Notes: generated by a model not told the origin, from the letters alone. A DNA stretch of 64,000 nt from Enterococcus alcedinis (GCF_014635985.1 NZ_BMDT01000006.1:1-64000), one strand, 5' to 3'. Positions 43,168 to 52,546 are shown, counted from the first letter of the stretch. Program-made: numbers and translations.

Positions 43168-44604
43168 TTAATAAGCGCGCGCAATCCATAAAGTATGTTT
43201 TGCAGGTTCGCCAGTAATTAAATCGGTTGCTTTCTCCATAGGAACGTCAAATGGAATGTTGCGAGTCGTAAAGCCTGTTTCTTCTTTAATCTTCGCTTCA
43301 GTTTCATCCGTACCATCCCAACCAATTAAAACAAAACCAGTTGGCTTGTCTTCTTTTTTACACGTTTCGATGTGTGCTTTTAGCTCATCAAGTGTATTGA
43401 TATGGAAGTGCTCGTTTTCTTTATTACGTGCTTTTGCAGTTGCTAATAAACGAGGTGTCATTTCAGCTAAATGTGTTTGAATCGTAGCAATTAAATCGTC
43501 AAATGCCACTTTCTCTTTATCCGCTAAATCGCGAACTTTCAACATCGCATGACCATTTTCTAAGTCACGTGGTCCACATTCGATACGTACACAAGCGCCT
43601 TTTAATTCCCACTCGTTAAATTTATAACCAGGTGAATTATCAGAATCATCCAAGCGAACACGAATGCCTAATTTTTTCAATTCAGCATAAATTTCATCCA
43701 GTTTTTCCATAATCGCTGGATTTTTCTTCCAAGGACCAACCGGCATTAAAACAACTTGGTGAGCCGCAACAGTCGGTGGTAAAACAAGACCGTGCTCGTC
43801 ACCATGTGTCATGATTAATGAACCAATCAAGCGTGTTGAAACACCCCAAGAAGTCGTGTGGGCATGGACGTGTTTATTTTCTTTATTTAAGTATGTAATA
43901 TCGAACGCTTCGGCAAATTTTGTTCCCATGTAATGCGATGTTCCTGCTTGAACAGCTTTTCCATCTTGCATCATCGCTTCGATTGAATACGTATCAACCG
44001 CGCCAGCAAAACGCTCAGAAGGGGTTTTTTCACCTTTATAAACAGGGATTGCTAAGAACTCTTCGCATAAGCGTGTGTATTCGTCTAATACGTTTAATGT
44101 ACGGCGACGTGCATCTTCTTCATCAATATGTGCCGTATGTCCTTCTTGCCATAAGAATTCAGACGTACGTAAGAATGGTAACGTCTTTTTCTCCCAACGG
44201 AAAACGTTCGCCCATTGGTTAATTTCGTATGGTAAGTCACGGTATGAATTGATCCAGTCAGAAAAGGCAGCACCAATCATTGTTTCAGATGTTGGACGTA
44301 GCGCTAAAGGTTCTTCTAGTTTCTCATCGCCAACTTCCGTTACCCATGGTAATTCAGGGGCAAAACCTTCGATATGATCGGCTTCTTTCATAAAGAAATG
44401 TTTTGGAATCAGCATTGGGAAATATGCATTACGAATATCTTCGCTACGTAAATATTTGTTGAATTCCTCTTGAATATGCTCCCAAATTTCAAAACCATCG
44501 GGACGGAAAATCATTGAGCCACGGACAGGGGAATAAGACATTAATTCAGCTTTTTGAACGGTTTGTAAATACCATTCAGTAAAATCGTTTTTTTGTTCAA
44601 CCAT
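43168..44604 (-). CDS. proS: Prolyl-tRNA synthetase, short archaeal/eukaryotic-like type
   Basis: 478 residues. Class II motif 2 region RWEKKTLPFLRTSEFLWQEGHTAH near residue 146, GTSHYMGTKFAEAF near 225, motif 3 GDEHGLVLPP near 280; an anticodon-binding domain and a C-terminal zinc-like extension end in WIARAY. At this length it lacks the editing insertion of the ~570-residue bacterial form, so it is the type-3 enzyme found in some Firmicutes. The start at 44604 follows AAGGAGGATTCAATCA. A T-box leader controls it. Confidence 0.94.
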   Translation of the reverse strand: MVEQKNDFTEWYLQTVQKAELMSYSPVRGSMIFRPDGFEIWEHIQEEFNKYLRSEDIRNAYFPMLIPKHFFMKEADHIEGFAPELPWVTEVGDEKLEEPLALRPTSETMIGAAFSDWINSYRDLPYEINQWANVFRWEKKTLPFLRTSEFLWQEGHTAHIDEEDARRRTLNVLDEYTRLCEEFLAIPVYKGEKTPSERFAGAVDTYSIEAMMQDGKAVQAGTSHYMGTKFAEAFDITYLNKENKHVHAHTTSWGVSTRLIGSLIMTHGDEHGLVLPPTVAAHQVVLMPVGPWKKNPAIMEKLDEIYAELKKLGIRVRLDDSDNSPGYKFNEWELKGACVRIECGPRDLENGHAMLKVRDLADKEKVAFDDLIATIQTHLAEMTPRLLATAKARNKENEHFHINTLDELKAHIETCKKEDKPTGFVLIGWDGTDETEAKIKEETGFTTRNIPFDVPMEKATDLITGEPAKHTLWIARAY

Positions 44605-44625
44605 TGATTGAATCCTCCTTAATAA

Positions 44626-44885
44626 AAATAAAAAAAGCACTCCATCCTTCTTAACGAAAGGACGAAATACTTGAATTTCGCGGTACCACCTTGATTGAGT
44701 CAGATTATTCTGACACCACTTGAATAAAGGATAAGGGCTTTAACCCGATTGTTTTCACAACCTTGTTCATTGGTAGGTTCATAAAAAATAGGGGTGTCCG
44801 TCTTACAGCCAAGGAAGGACTCTCTGAGTACATACTTTTTATTACTATTCCTCTCTCTATACTAATCAGAATTTCAGAAAAAAGC
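44626..44885 (-). promoter_or_regulatory. T-box leader of proS
   Basis: On the minus strand the T-box sequence AAGGTGGTACCGCG is at 44679-44692, followed by a terminator hairpin (TTTCGTCCTT with AAGGATGGAG) and a T-run near 44632. Upstream stem I contains GAACCTACC, where CCT is a candidate proline specifier. Uncharged tRNA-Pro would favour the antiterminator. Left and right ends are approximate. Confidence 0.88.
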
Positions 44886-44903
44886 AAGGCAAAGTTTTTT
44901 AGA

Positions 44904-44932
44904 TTGCAAGAATCGTCGGAACTTCGTATAAT
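44904..44932 (+). promoter_or_regulatory. trmR promoter
   Basis: TTGCAA (44904-44909), 17-bp spacer, TATAAT (44927-44932). Confidence 0.75.
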
Positions 44933-44966
44933 AACAAACAGTGAGCAAAGAACTGGAGGAATAGAG

Positions 44967-45662
44967 ATGCGAAACGAAATGATGCATCGTCCCGTAGTAA
45001 AACCTGAACTTGTGTCCTACTTACGGGAAGAACAAAAACAAGTACCTGGCGAATTAGGCCAAATTCAAAAAGAAGCAAATGAACGTGGCGTACCAATTAT
45101 TCCACATGAAACGGTTGTTTTTATGCAATTTTTATTAGGTCAAATCCAACCTAAAAATATTTTAGAAATCGGAACAGCCATTGGTTTTTCATCAAGCTTG
45201 ATGGCACAATACGCTGGCGAAGGGGCACATGTAACGACAGTCGATCGTTTTGATGTGATGATTCGTAATGCCAAAGAAACCTACAAGCGTTTAGGAAACG
45301 AAGAACAAATTACCTTACTAGAAGGGCAAGCGGCAGATATTTTCCCGACTTTGACAGGACCTTATGATTTTATCTTTATGGATAGCGCAAAATCAAAATA
45401 CATTGAATTTTTACCTGAATGTTTACGCCTATTAAGAAAAGGTGGGGTATTAATGGTTGATGATATTTTCCAAGCGGGAACGGTATTAGACCCCATTGAA
45501 GAAATCCCACGCAGTCAACGAACAATTCACCGCAAACTGAAACGTTTCCTAAAAGTAATTAATACTCATCCAGACTTAACAACGAGTCTTGTCCCATTGG
45601 GCGATGGTGTGGCGTTAATTACGAAAGAAGCCGATGAAGTAATTATCGTCGAAGAAGACTAA
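44967..45662 (+). CDS. trmR: tRNA 5-hydroxyuridine methyltransferase TrmR-like O-methyltransferase
   Basis: 231 residues. Class I SAM methyltransferase of the YrrM/CaffeoylCoA-OMT type: NILEIGTAIGFSSSLMAQY near residue 64, VTTVDRFDVMIRNAKETY near 90, YDFIFMDSAKSKYIEFLPEC near 132 and GGVLMVDDIFQAGTV near 160. TrmR methylates 5-hydroxyuridine at tRNA position 34. A reading frame open from 44763 is not the gene; ATG 44967 follows CTGGAGGAATAGAG. Confidence 0.85.
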   Translation: MRNEMMHRPVVKPELVSYLREEQKQVPGELGQIQKEANERGVPIIPHETVVFMQFLLGQIQPKNILEIGTAIGFSSSLMAQYAGEGAHVTTVDRFDVMIRNAKETYKRLGNEEQITLLEGQAADIFPTLTGPYDFIFMDSAKSKYIEFLPECLRLLRKGGVLMVDDIFQAGTVLDPIEEIPRSQRTIHRKLKRFLKVINTHPDLTTSLVPLGDGVALITKEADEVIIVEED

Positions 45663-45664
45663 TT

Positions 45665-45704
45665 GTTTTGGGTAACTTTTTCAAAAGAGAGAGTTACCCA
45701 AAAA
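45665..45704 (+). terminator. Hairpin after trmR
   Basis: TTTTGGGTAACT/AGTTACCCAAAA, a 12-bp stem; the T-run after it is poor. Confidence 0.55.
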
Positions 45705-45803
45705 TAATAAAATAACAAAGTGAAAAATTTGTTGCTTTAGCCTTTAAACTGTGATAAACTCATTTTTGTTGGTAATTTACTTACCACCGTAATAATTGAA
45801 TAT

Positions 45804-45877
45804 GTACCAGTAGCTCAGCCGGATAGAGCATTCGCCTTCTAAGCGAACGGTCGGGGGTTCGAATCCCTCCTGGTACG
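45804..45877 (+). tRNA. tRNA-Arg (anticodon TCT)
   Basis: Cloverleaf complete: acceptor GTACCAG/CTGGTAC with G discriminator, D arm with AGCTCAGCCGGATAGAGC, anticodon stem TTCGC/GCGAA around CTTCTAA (anticodon TCT, reads AGA), and T arm GGGGGTTCGAATCCCTC. CCA is not encoded. Confidence 0.96.
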
Positions 45878-45881
45878 TCTT

Positions 45882-45917
45882 AAACCCTTTGAAATCAACA
45901 TTTTAAAGGTTTTTTTA
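45882..45917 (+). terminator. Terminator after the tRNA gene
   Basis: AAACCCTTTGAAAT pairs with ATTTTAAAGGTTT and seven T follow. Confidence 0.8.
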
Positions 45918-45960
45918 TTTTGTTTGTGCCAAATTTTTATGAACGTATAATATTTGAAGG

Positions 45961-46743
45961 CTATTTAATCGCAAGTAATTCAATGTAACCTCTGCTACCA
46001 ATCGGCTCAAGCTGTATACGCGGCGATTCTGGATTCCATTTGTAGCCGATGATAGAAGGGGCATACTTAGCAATCGCCGCCTGTACTTGTTCAATTGCCT
46101 CGCCGTAATCTGCTTCAGGAAAAGGTTCGCCTTGAAACGTTAGATACTTCGAAACAGGAAATTCAATCACATCAAAGCCATCAGGAATGATTCCACTATA
46201 ATTAATAGGGACTTTAACTCCTTGTACATATTCTGATGTTCCTGGTGCAATAAAGGCCGTAGGTAACCATAGACAGACCGGTTCTCCGCTAATTGATTGA
46301 ATACTAGTTAGACGCCCCAAGACATCACAACCGACTTCTTCGCAATAAGCAAAATAATCTGATGCCCGAATCCCTCTTTTAATGATAACTTTTCGAGCAG
46401 GTTTGTCGACAGCTTGGACAAATACACTTTTGACATTTTTCATTTGTTTCTTCTTTCGCTCGCTTTGATACGTTGCTTGGTAGGGGATGAATAAATAAAG
46501 CGGAATGGGTGTATCAGAGTATTGCTTTGGATCACAGCCAAGCTCTCGGAAAAAAGCCCGTTGGTAACCATCGACACTGCCAAATCCAAGTTTCATTGCA
46601 ACATCAAGAACTTTACAAGATTCATCTCGTAACATTAGTACCGATTTTGACAGTCGAAATCGACGGATATAATCAGCTGGAGTCATGTTTAGCACTTGTG
46701 AAAATAACCGATAAGCATACCACGGTGAAAAGAGCGAGACCAT
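45961..46743 (-). pseudogene. AraC-family regulator with GyrI-like domain, 5' end missing
   Basis: 260 residues from the first ATG. It begins inside the AraC DNA-binding domain (SPWYAYRLFSQVLNMTPADYIRRFRLSKS, then DVAMKLGFGSVDGYQRAFFRELGCDPKQY) and continues into a GyrI-like ligand domain to the C-terminus. The reading frame can be followed about a dozen codons further upstream (ITLSDLSM, the usual helix before SPWYAY) but meets a stop, and there is no ribosome binding site. About 15-20 N-terminal residues are missing, so it is probably a decayed gene or uses a non-standard start. Confidence 0.6.
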
Positions 46744-46888
46744 TGATAAGTCTGAAAGAGTGATACTTTTATTATTTTAGAATTATATTTAATGAAATAC
46801 TGGCCATTAAACCTTCGTTTGCTAGAGTGGGTTATTGAGAATGAAGGTAAGCAAAGCACACGTATAGACTATCAAGACCTCTAAATAG

Positions 46889-47611
46889 CTACTTAAATAT
46901 TAGGTAGATTGCTATCCCATTAGGTACGTCTTTAAATTGCTCTTCTCGTTTGGTAGACATATATCCCTTACCATCGTCTCTTAAAATAAGCAGATCATAA
47001 GGAGTATCCTTTTGTATCTTGTAGCTGTTTTTTGAATAAAAACTCTGTAAGTTAGGTAATTCGGGTATACCATGGGAATAGGCAATTCCACTATTCTCAG
47101 CAATACCATAATCCTTGAGATCAAGTACTTGACTACCAGAAGCTCCGTTAAATTCTAAATAATAAGAAAGTGTCTGACTTTCTCGATCTAACAGTTGATT
47201 ATTTAATCCTAAAGCGAGTGAGCCAACGATTTCATGATTTTCAGAGGGTGAGCCTGGGGAAGAAATTGGTCCAATTTGTATTTCATCGATTTTTTTTCCA
47301 TTTTGATAATGCTCTAACCAAAGTTCGACGCGATTACCGTAATAGTTATATTGATAAGCAGTTGAGCTATTAAATATCAATTTGTTAAAAACGGAATCAT
47401 TCGAAACTAATCGCAAATGATTATCCGGCACACCGGCAATTTTGTCACCTGTAAAAGGTCCAAGGTTAAAGTAATTCAAAAATAGTGTTCCCGTTATTAA
47501 AAGGAATAAGAAGGTAACAATCAATGGCGAGAAAATATTTAGTAGTCGTTTTTTTCTTTTGGATTGTTTGATTAGTTTGAGTAGGTCTTGATCTTGTGGA
47601 TTGTCATTCAT
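46889..47611 (-). CDS. Membrane anti-sigma factor, sigma-regulator type
   Basis: 240 residues: a short basic cytoplasmic N-terminus (LLKLIKQSKRKKRLLNIF), one membrane span at ~27-47 (IVTFLFLLITGTLFLNYF) and an extracytoplasmic domain of ~190 residues. No zinc-finger motif is present. The layout fits the family with sigma-regulator N- and C-terminal domains. Its gene overlaps the sigma gene by 8 nt, so translation is coupled. It should hold the sigma factor inactive. Signal unknown. Confidence 0.75.
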   Translation of the reverse strand: MNDNPQDQDLLKLIKQSKRKKRLLNIFSPLIVTFLFLLITGTLFLNYFNLGPFTGDKIAGVPDNHLRLVSNDSVFNKLIFNSSTAYQYNYYGNRVELWLEHYQNGKKIDEIQIGPISSPGSPSENHEIVGSLALGLNNQLLDRESQTLSYYLEFNGASGSQVLDLKDYGIAENSGIAYSHGIPELPNLQSFYSKNSYKIQKDTPYDLLILRDDGKGYMSTKREEQFKDVPNGIAIYLIFK

Positions 47612-48086
47612 GATTTTGTGCTCCTTTTTCGATTTCTTTTTTTAGTGCTTTTCTGGCACGATAAAGTTCGGTCTTCAAACTTGCTTCCGGTCGATTCAAA
47701 CGAAAAGCCATTTCTGCAAGTGATAACTTCTCATCGTATTTCATGAGCAATAAAAGGCGTTGCTCGAAAGTCAGATATTCCCAAGCCTGATAAAGTTCGT
47801 CATAGTTTTCAGTTGTTATTGGTAATAAGGTTTGACCGAAAGCTTCAATAATTTCACTGCGACGCTTTGTCGTCCGGTAAAGGTCAAGATATTGATTTAG
47901 ACCAATCCGAAACATCCACGGTTGCATAGCGTCAGGTTCGATGACGTCTTCAATTTCTAAGACCTTAATCAAGGTATCTTGTGTGATATCTTGGGCATCG
48001 GTTGGTGTGGCGCCACACTTGATTAAGTAACCAATTAAGCGCTTTGTAAGAATGAGTAAATAAGATTCGTCGTAGCGAAGTTTCAA
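47604..48086 (-). CDS. ECF-family RNA polymerase sigma factor
   Basis: 160 residues. Region 2 contains GATPTDAQDITQDTLIKVLE and MQPWMFRIGLNQYLDLYR; region 4 contains YLTFEQRLLLLMKYDEKLSLAEMAFRLNRPEASLKTELYRARKAL. The TTG at 48086 is chosen since AAAGGAGG lies just upstream; a TTG at 48104 would include that site in the gene. It is paired with the membrane anti-sigma gene. Confidence 0.85.
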   Translation of the reverse strand: MKLRYDESYLLILTKRLIGYLIKCGATPTDAQDITQDTLIKVLEIEDVIEPDAMQPWMFRIGLNQYLDLYRTTKRRSEIIEAFGQTLLPITTENYDELYQAWEYLTFEQRLLLLMKYDEKLSLAEMAFRLNRPEASLKTELYRARKALKKEIEKGAQNHE

Positions 48087-48220
48087 GGGAAATCCTCCTT
48101 TCAATAAGATAACGAGTGAGAAGCGAAAAAGTGAACAAAATAAATAAAAAAAGTTATAATTGATGCAAGCGTACCATAAAATAGCATGAAAATCTTTATT
48201 AATAGAAGGAGAGTGGTATT

Positions 48221-48658
48221 ATGATTCGTCAATTAAAAACAATGAATGATCAGCAGTTAAAAGAAATTTTAGCGATTTGGTTAGCGAGTAATATAGAGAC
48301 GCATGATTATATTGCGCCAGTGTACTGGGAGCAGAATTTTACTGAGGTCGAAAAGGCATTACCCGCAGCAGATATTTATGTATATGAGGATAATCATAAA
48401 ATTTTGGCTTTTATCGGAGTGGTAGAAGGCTATATTGCAGGATTATTTGTTGCTCACGTTTGTCGAGGACAAGGGATTGGTTCGCAGTTACTGGAACGAG
48501 TAAAAAAAGAGCATGCTATCTTGAGATTAAGTGTTTTTTCAAAAAACGAGCGAGCAATCGCTTTTTACCAATCTCATGGTTTTGTCTTGCAACAAGAACA
48601 AGTCGATCCAGAAACAAATGAGAATGAATGGTCGATGATTTGGCAAAAGGATGTCTAA
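48221..48658 (+). CDS. GNAT-family N-acetyltransferase
   Basis: 145 residues. The acetyl-CoA loop CRGQGIGSQLLERVK is near residue 87 and the C-terminal motif RLSVFSKNERAIAFYQSHGFVLQQEQ near 105. This resembles the YjaB group of GNAT proteins. Substrate unknown. Start follows AGAAGGAGAGTGGTATT. Confidence 0.82.
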   Translation: MIRQLKTMNDQQLKEILAIWLASNIETHDYIAPVYWEQNFTEVEKALPAADIYVYEDNHKILAFIGVVEGYIAGLFVAHVCRGQGIGSQLLERVKKEHAILRLSVFSKNERAIAFYQSHGFVLQQEQVDPETNENEWSMIWQKDV

Positions 48659-48669
48659 ATGAATGGAAA

Positions 48670-48698
48670 GAAACACGAGTATTTCTCGTGTTTTTTAT
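48670..48698 (+). terminator. Terminator after the acetyltransferase gene
   Basis: AACACGAG/CTCGTGTT with TTTTTT. Confidence 0.8.
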
Positions 48699-48703
48699 TA
48701 TTT

Positions 48704-49017
48704 TCAGAAAAAAACAAACTGAATGCAGAAATCATTTCATTGTTTTCTCATTTTCCTTTCATTAATTAAAAAACAAATCAATTATTGAGTAAAAAATACC
48801 TTAAAATAAAAAGTAAGATAATTAAATTTATGTAATTTTTACTAAAAAAGGTCAAACGTTTGTCGGGTATGACTTTGTTCGATTCAGCAAAAAAGAATCA
48901 AGTTAAGATAACTGAAAAGGTTTAAAAAACCTAAAATGACGCGATTTTTCGCTTAAATTAGAATTGTAAAATACCATTGATTCGACTATTGACGCTCAAA
49001 AATCACTATGCTAGATT
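48704..49017 (+). promoter_or_regulatory. AT-rich intergenic region with gluconate-operon promoter
   Basis: About 400 bp without a gene. It contains small inverted repeats AGGTTTAAAAAACCT (48918-48932) and GCGATTTTTCGC (48941-48952), then a promoter TTGACG (48989-48994), 17-bp spacer, TGC TAGATT (49012-49017). The repeats are possible operators; no regulator gene is adjacent. Confidence 0.5.
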
Positions 49018-49098
49018 TAGGACGTTAAACGCCAGAACGTTTTGTAAAATAACAAATCGTACAAGAGTGTGAAGAGAAATCAAGGGGGATATATCATC

Positions 49099-50010
49099 GT
49101 GGAAATTCATCTAATTGGATTAGGGAAAATGGGATTCAATATTGCTGCAAACTTGCTAGAAGGGGGACATTCGGTCAAAGCTTTTGATACGAATATCGAT
49201 TTAGCAACAAAATTGCAAGAAAAGGGCGGCGTCTTTTTTCATTCAGTCAATGAGTTATTGACGAGTCCGATGGCAAACGCTGAGCCAAGAATCGTTTGGT
49301 TAATGTTACCGGCAGGAGATATTACAAATACGGTGATGAATGAGTGTTTGGCGTTACTAAATCCAGAAGATATTTTAATTGATGGTGGAAATTCTAAATA
49401 TACAGAAAGCAAAATTAATAATCAAAAATTCACTGAAAAAGGCATTCATTTCTTTGATGTTGGGACTTCAGGTGGTGTATCAGGTGCTCGTAATGGGGCG
49501 TGTATGATGATTGGTGGAAATAAAGCGATTTTCCAAACGATTGAGCCGATTTTTGAAAGTCTATGTGTTGAAAATGGTTATTTGTTCTGCGGAGAAGCGG
49601 GCAGTGGGCATTATTTAAAAATGATCCATAATGGGATTGAATATGGTATGATGCAAGCAATAGGTGAAGGATTTAATATTTTACACCATTCAGAGTATGA
49701 CTATGATTTAGAAGGTGTCGCAAAAGTTTTCAACAACGGTTCAGTTATTCGTAGTTGGTTAATGGAATTGACCGAAAACTTACTTTCTGAAGATGCCGCA
49801 TTGACGGATATCGAAGGTGTTGTGGCGTCATCAGGTGAAGGCAAGTGGACGGTAGAAGAAATTTTACGTCTTGAATTATCTGCACCAGTCATTACTCAGT
49901 CGTTGTTAACGAGATATTCAAGTAAAGATGAAGAAAAATATGGTGAAAAAGTCATTGCATCATTAAGAAATCAATTCGGTGGGCATGCAATGACGAAAAA
50001 AGGGGAGTAA
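49099..50010 (+). CDS. 6-phosphogluconate dehydrogenase, short (YqeC/GntZ-like) form
   Basis: 303 residues. N-terminal Rossmann domain (IHLIGLGKMGFNIAANLLEGGH, GxGxxG near residue 7), DGGNSKYTES near 95, the catalytic segment GTSGGVSGARNGACMMIGG near 123 and KMIHNGIEYGMMQAIGEG near 175. Decarboxylating dehydrogenases of ~300 residues pair with gluconate kinases in many Firmicutes. GTG 49099 follows AAGGGGGATATATCATC. The kinase gene follows after 3 nt. Confidence 0.88.
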   Translation: MEIHLIGLGKMGFNIAANLLEGGHSVKAFDTNIDLATKLQEKGGVFFHSVNELLTSPMANAEPRIVWLMLPAGDITNTVMNECLALLNPEDILIDGGNSKYTESKINNQKFTEKGIHFFDVGTSGGVSGARNGACMMIGGNKAIFQTIEPIFESLCVENGYLFCGEAGSGHYLKMIHNGIEYGMMQAIGEGFNILHHSEYDYDLEGVAKVFNNGSVIRSWLMELTENLLSEDAALTDIEGVVASSGEGKWTVEEILRLELSAPVITQSLLTRYSSKDEEKYGEKVIASLRNQFGGHAMTKKGE

Positions 50011-50013
50011 TAA

Positions 50014-51450
50014 ATGCATTCGATTCTTGGAATTGATATTGGAACAACCGCGATTAAATTCAATTTGTTTTCAAAAGAAGATTATTTGATTTTGTGTTCA
50101 AAGAAGTATTCGGTACCAATGAAAGAGTCGAATGAAACCTCGAGTACGCAAGCACCGCAAATCATTTTACAGCTGGTGCTGGATGGTATTCAAGCCATTG
50201 CAAAAGAGTATCGGATTGATGCGCTTGTTTTTAGTACCGCGATGCATAGCCTTATTCCCGTTCGTAAAGGGCAAATCGGTGAAATGTATCTATGGTCGGA
50301 TAAACGTGCGCAAAAAACAATGGCTCATTTTAAACAAAGCGAACCAATGAAGGCGAAACATTTTTATGAAGCAACAGGGACTCCGATTCATGCGATGTCC
50401 CCTTTTGCAAAGTTGCTGTATTTTAAAGAAAAAGAACCCGATTTTTTCGCGTCGGTTGATCAGTGGATTGATATTAAAGCATATTTGATGCATTATTTTA
50501 CCGGTGAATATGTCGTCGATTACTCGATTGCCTCGGCAACAGGCTTGTTCAATACGGAGACATTCTCGTGGGATGCTGAGATTTTATCCTTTGTATCAGT
50601 CAAAGAAGAGCAATTACCGCAAGCCGTCGATACGGATACGGTCTTTGCAATAACATCAAGGGCAAGTGAAGCCTGCAATTTATCCTCGGCTACCAAAGTC
50701 TATATCGGTGCGAGTGATGGGACGTTAGCAAGCTATGCAAGTTGGATGGGGACCGGTCAAAAAATTAGTTTAACAATCGGCACAAGTGGAGCGATTCGTT
50801 ATTTATCTGCTGAGCGGAAAATTTCAGAGTCACAAAGCACCTTTTGCTACTATCTAGCAAAGAATCAATGGGTCATTGGCGGTGCCACAAATAATGGTGG
50901 CAAAACGTTGGAGTGGGCGAGTCAATTGTTTTATGAGAATCAAACGGACATTTTTACCGAAATTCCAACAAGTTTTAAAAACAGTCCAATTGGTGCGAAA
51001 CAACTGGTTTTTCTACCATATATTAATGGAGAGCGAGCACCACTATGGGATGCAAATGTGACAGGGAAATTTGACGGTGTGACACTGGTCCATCGTCGGG
51101 ATGATTTTATTCGAGCAATTTGCGAGGGAATTTTATTTAATCTCAAGTATATTCATTGTCAATTAGGGATTCAAGAAAAGGCAGGAATTGCATTGTCGGG
51201 TGGATTTTTTACAATTCCAACAATGGCGATTGAAGCGGCCGCTATTTTTGAGAGTGATTGTGTTCAAAGTGATTATACGGAGCCTTCTTTTGGAGCGGTG
51301 GCATTAGTCGCGAAGCAAACGATTGAACGAAAAACAAACGAACTTGAAAAAATTGCGGTTGATTCGCTCAAAAAAGTAGCGTATCAAAAGAGTTTTGAAC
51401 AGTTTCGATACGAGCTAGATAAAACTTTTAATCAGTCATTGAATAAATGA
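50014..51450 (+). CDS. gntK: Gluconate kinase, FGGY family
   Basis: 478 residues. ILGIDIGTTAIKFNLFS at the start (phosphate-binding), AMHSLIPV near 75, and the second ATPase block TIGTSGAIRYLS near 255 with GGATNNGGKTLEWASQLF near 289 and ALSGGFFTIP near 393. Next to 6-phosphogluconate dehydrogenase, gluconate is the most likely substrate: gluconate to 6-phosphogluconate to ribulose 5-phosphate. No gluconate permease gene is in this cluster. Confidence 0.87.
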   Translation: MHSILGIDIGTTAIKFNLFSKEDYLILCSKKYSVPMKESNETSSTQAPQIILQLVLDGIQAIAKEYRIDALVFSTAMHSLIPVRKGQIGEMYLWSDKRAQKTMAHFKQSEPMKAKHFYEATGTPIHAMSPFAKLLYFKEKEPDFFASVDQWIDIKAYLMHYFTGEYVVDYSIASATGLFNTETFSWDAEILSFVSVKEEQLPQAVDTDTVFAITSRASEACNLSSATKVYIGASDGTLASYASWMGTGQKISLTIGTSGAIRYLSAERKISESQSTFCYYLAKNQWVIGGATNNGGKTLEWASQLFYENQTDIFTEIPTSFKNSPIGAKQLVFLPYINGERAPLWDANVTGKFDGVTLVHRRDDFIRAICEGILFNLKYIHCQLGIQEKAGIALSGGFFTIPTMAIEAAAIFESDCVQSDYTEPSFGAVALVAKQTIERKTNELEKIAVDSLKKVAYQKSFEQFRYELDKTFNQSLNK

Positions 51451-51456
51451 CGCATT

Positions 51457-51493
51457 CAACAGACCACTTTGCATACTGAAGTGGTCTGTTTGA
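51457..51493. terminator. Bidirectional terminator
   Basis: AACAGACCACTT/AAGTGGTCTGTT around a nine-base loop. Confidence 0.85.
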
Positions 51494-51512
51494 ATTGTTC
51501 TGACAGCAATAT

Positions 51513-52286
51513 CTATTTATTAAGAAAGTCCAAAAGGTCGATTAAATCTGTTTCTACGGAATCAATCGTGAAATCAGCTACAACTGCTAGATTCGGATTG
51601 TCACCTACGGCAATCCCATAACGAACCAACTCTAACATATCACGATCATTGTTTCCGTCACCAACAGCAACGCATTCACTTGGCAGGATGCTGTGGTGTT
51701 CTAAAACTTTTAAGATACCCGTAGTCTTTTTTATTTCGACTTCCAAAAGACTAATAATGCTTGGGTGCCAACGCGATAAAAATAAGTCGGGAAACGCCTC
51801 TTTTAAAGCAGCATCCATCTTGTGATCACAAAAAGCACACATTAAATAAATCGGATCGTTATGCATTGACGTCATGATGTCCAGTGTACGGGCTTGAAGA
51901 TTCATCGCCTCTCTTAATCCAAGGTCGATGTGCGCATCAAAGCGACCGTTTGTTAATAGTTCTGTTGTATAAAAAGAACTTGGTAGATGATTTTTATCGC
52001 AAAAATCATTAAATAAGTGTATATTATTTTGAGAAAGTGCGATGGAGTGGAAAATCCCCATTGTATTTGTCACTAGCGCGCCATTCGCGCTGATAATATA
52101 GTTGACGAGTTGTTTATCCATTAAGTATCGACAATGATTGAATGGTCGTCCAGTTGCTAAGATAATTAAAACATGGTGATTTTTCAGTTGGGTTAACATG
52201 GTTTGGATATTATTTGAAATGGTCGATTGATTTTCTAATAATAATGTCCCGTCATAGTCGAAAATAATGGCTTTTATGTTCTTCAT
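51513..52286 (-). CDS. Cof-type HAD-IIB phosphatase
   Basis: 257 residues. Motif I IIFDYDGTLL near residue 7 with both aspartates, motif II ILATGRPF near 42, motif III lysine near 187 (EIKKTTGILKVLEHH), and motif IV VAVGDGNNDRDMLELV near 208. The Cof/YidA type acts on sugar phosphates or other small phosphates. It is monocistronic. The specific substrate cannot be inferred. Confidence 0.88.
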   Translation of the reverse strand: MKNIKAIIFDYDGTLLLENQSTISNNIQTMLTQLKNHHVLIILATGRPFNHCRYLMDKQLVNYIISANGALVTNTMGIFHSIALSQNNIHLFNDFCDKNHLPSSFYTTELLTNGRFDAHIDLGLREAMNLQARTLDIMTSMHNDPIYLMCAFCDHKMDAALKEAFPDLFLSRWHPSIISLLEVEIKKTTGILKVLEHHSILPSECVAVGDGNNDRDMLELVRYGIAVGDNPNLAVVADFTIDSVETDLIDLLDFLNK

Positions 52287-52431
52287 ACAAAACTCCTAAT
52301 TTTTTCTATAATTGTATCATAGCAAAAATCATTTTTCGCTCTCGAATTTATCGATGTTTTGAGATGAAAAGTTGCTCGTATTCATTTCTTTTTTTCGATA
52401 AATAGTGGCTGAATAACCATGAAAACCTTGT

Positions 52432-52470
52432 TAAATCAAGTATGCAAGGAGTCCTTGCGTACAAAAAACG
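52432..52470. other. Inverted repeat before the XRE gene
   Basis: GTATGCAAGG-AGT-CCTTGCGTAC at 52440-52462, a 10-bp stem followed by an A-run. It may end a transcript on the minus strand or act as an operator. The rest of 52287-52546 shows no gene. Confidence 0.4.
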
Positions 52471-52546
52471 ACACAGTAAGAGACGCTTGCTTGTTTTTTT
52501 GAGTGCATCAATCTAAAGTAAAAGTTGTCAGAAGGAGGAACAATCA

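Noticed and set aside
44763-44966. Upstream extension of the trmR reading frame
   Set aside because: It runs through the divergent T-box and promoter; the ATG at 44967 has a strong ribosome binding site and matches family starts.
46792-46884. 30-codon ORF upstream of the truncated AraC gene
   Set aside because: No ribosome binding site and no recognised family; could be a remnant, but not supportable as a gene.
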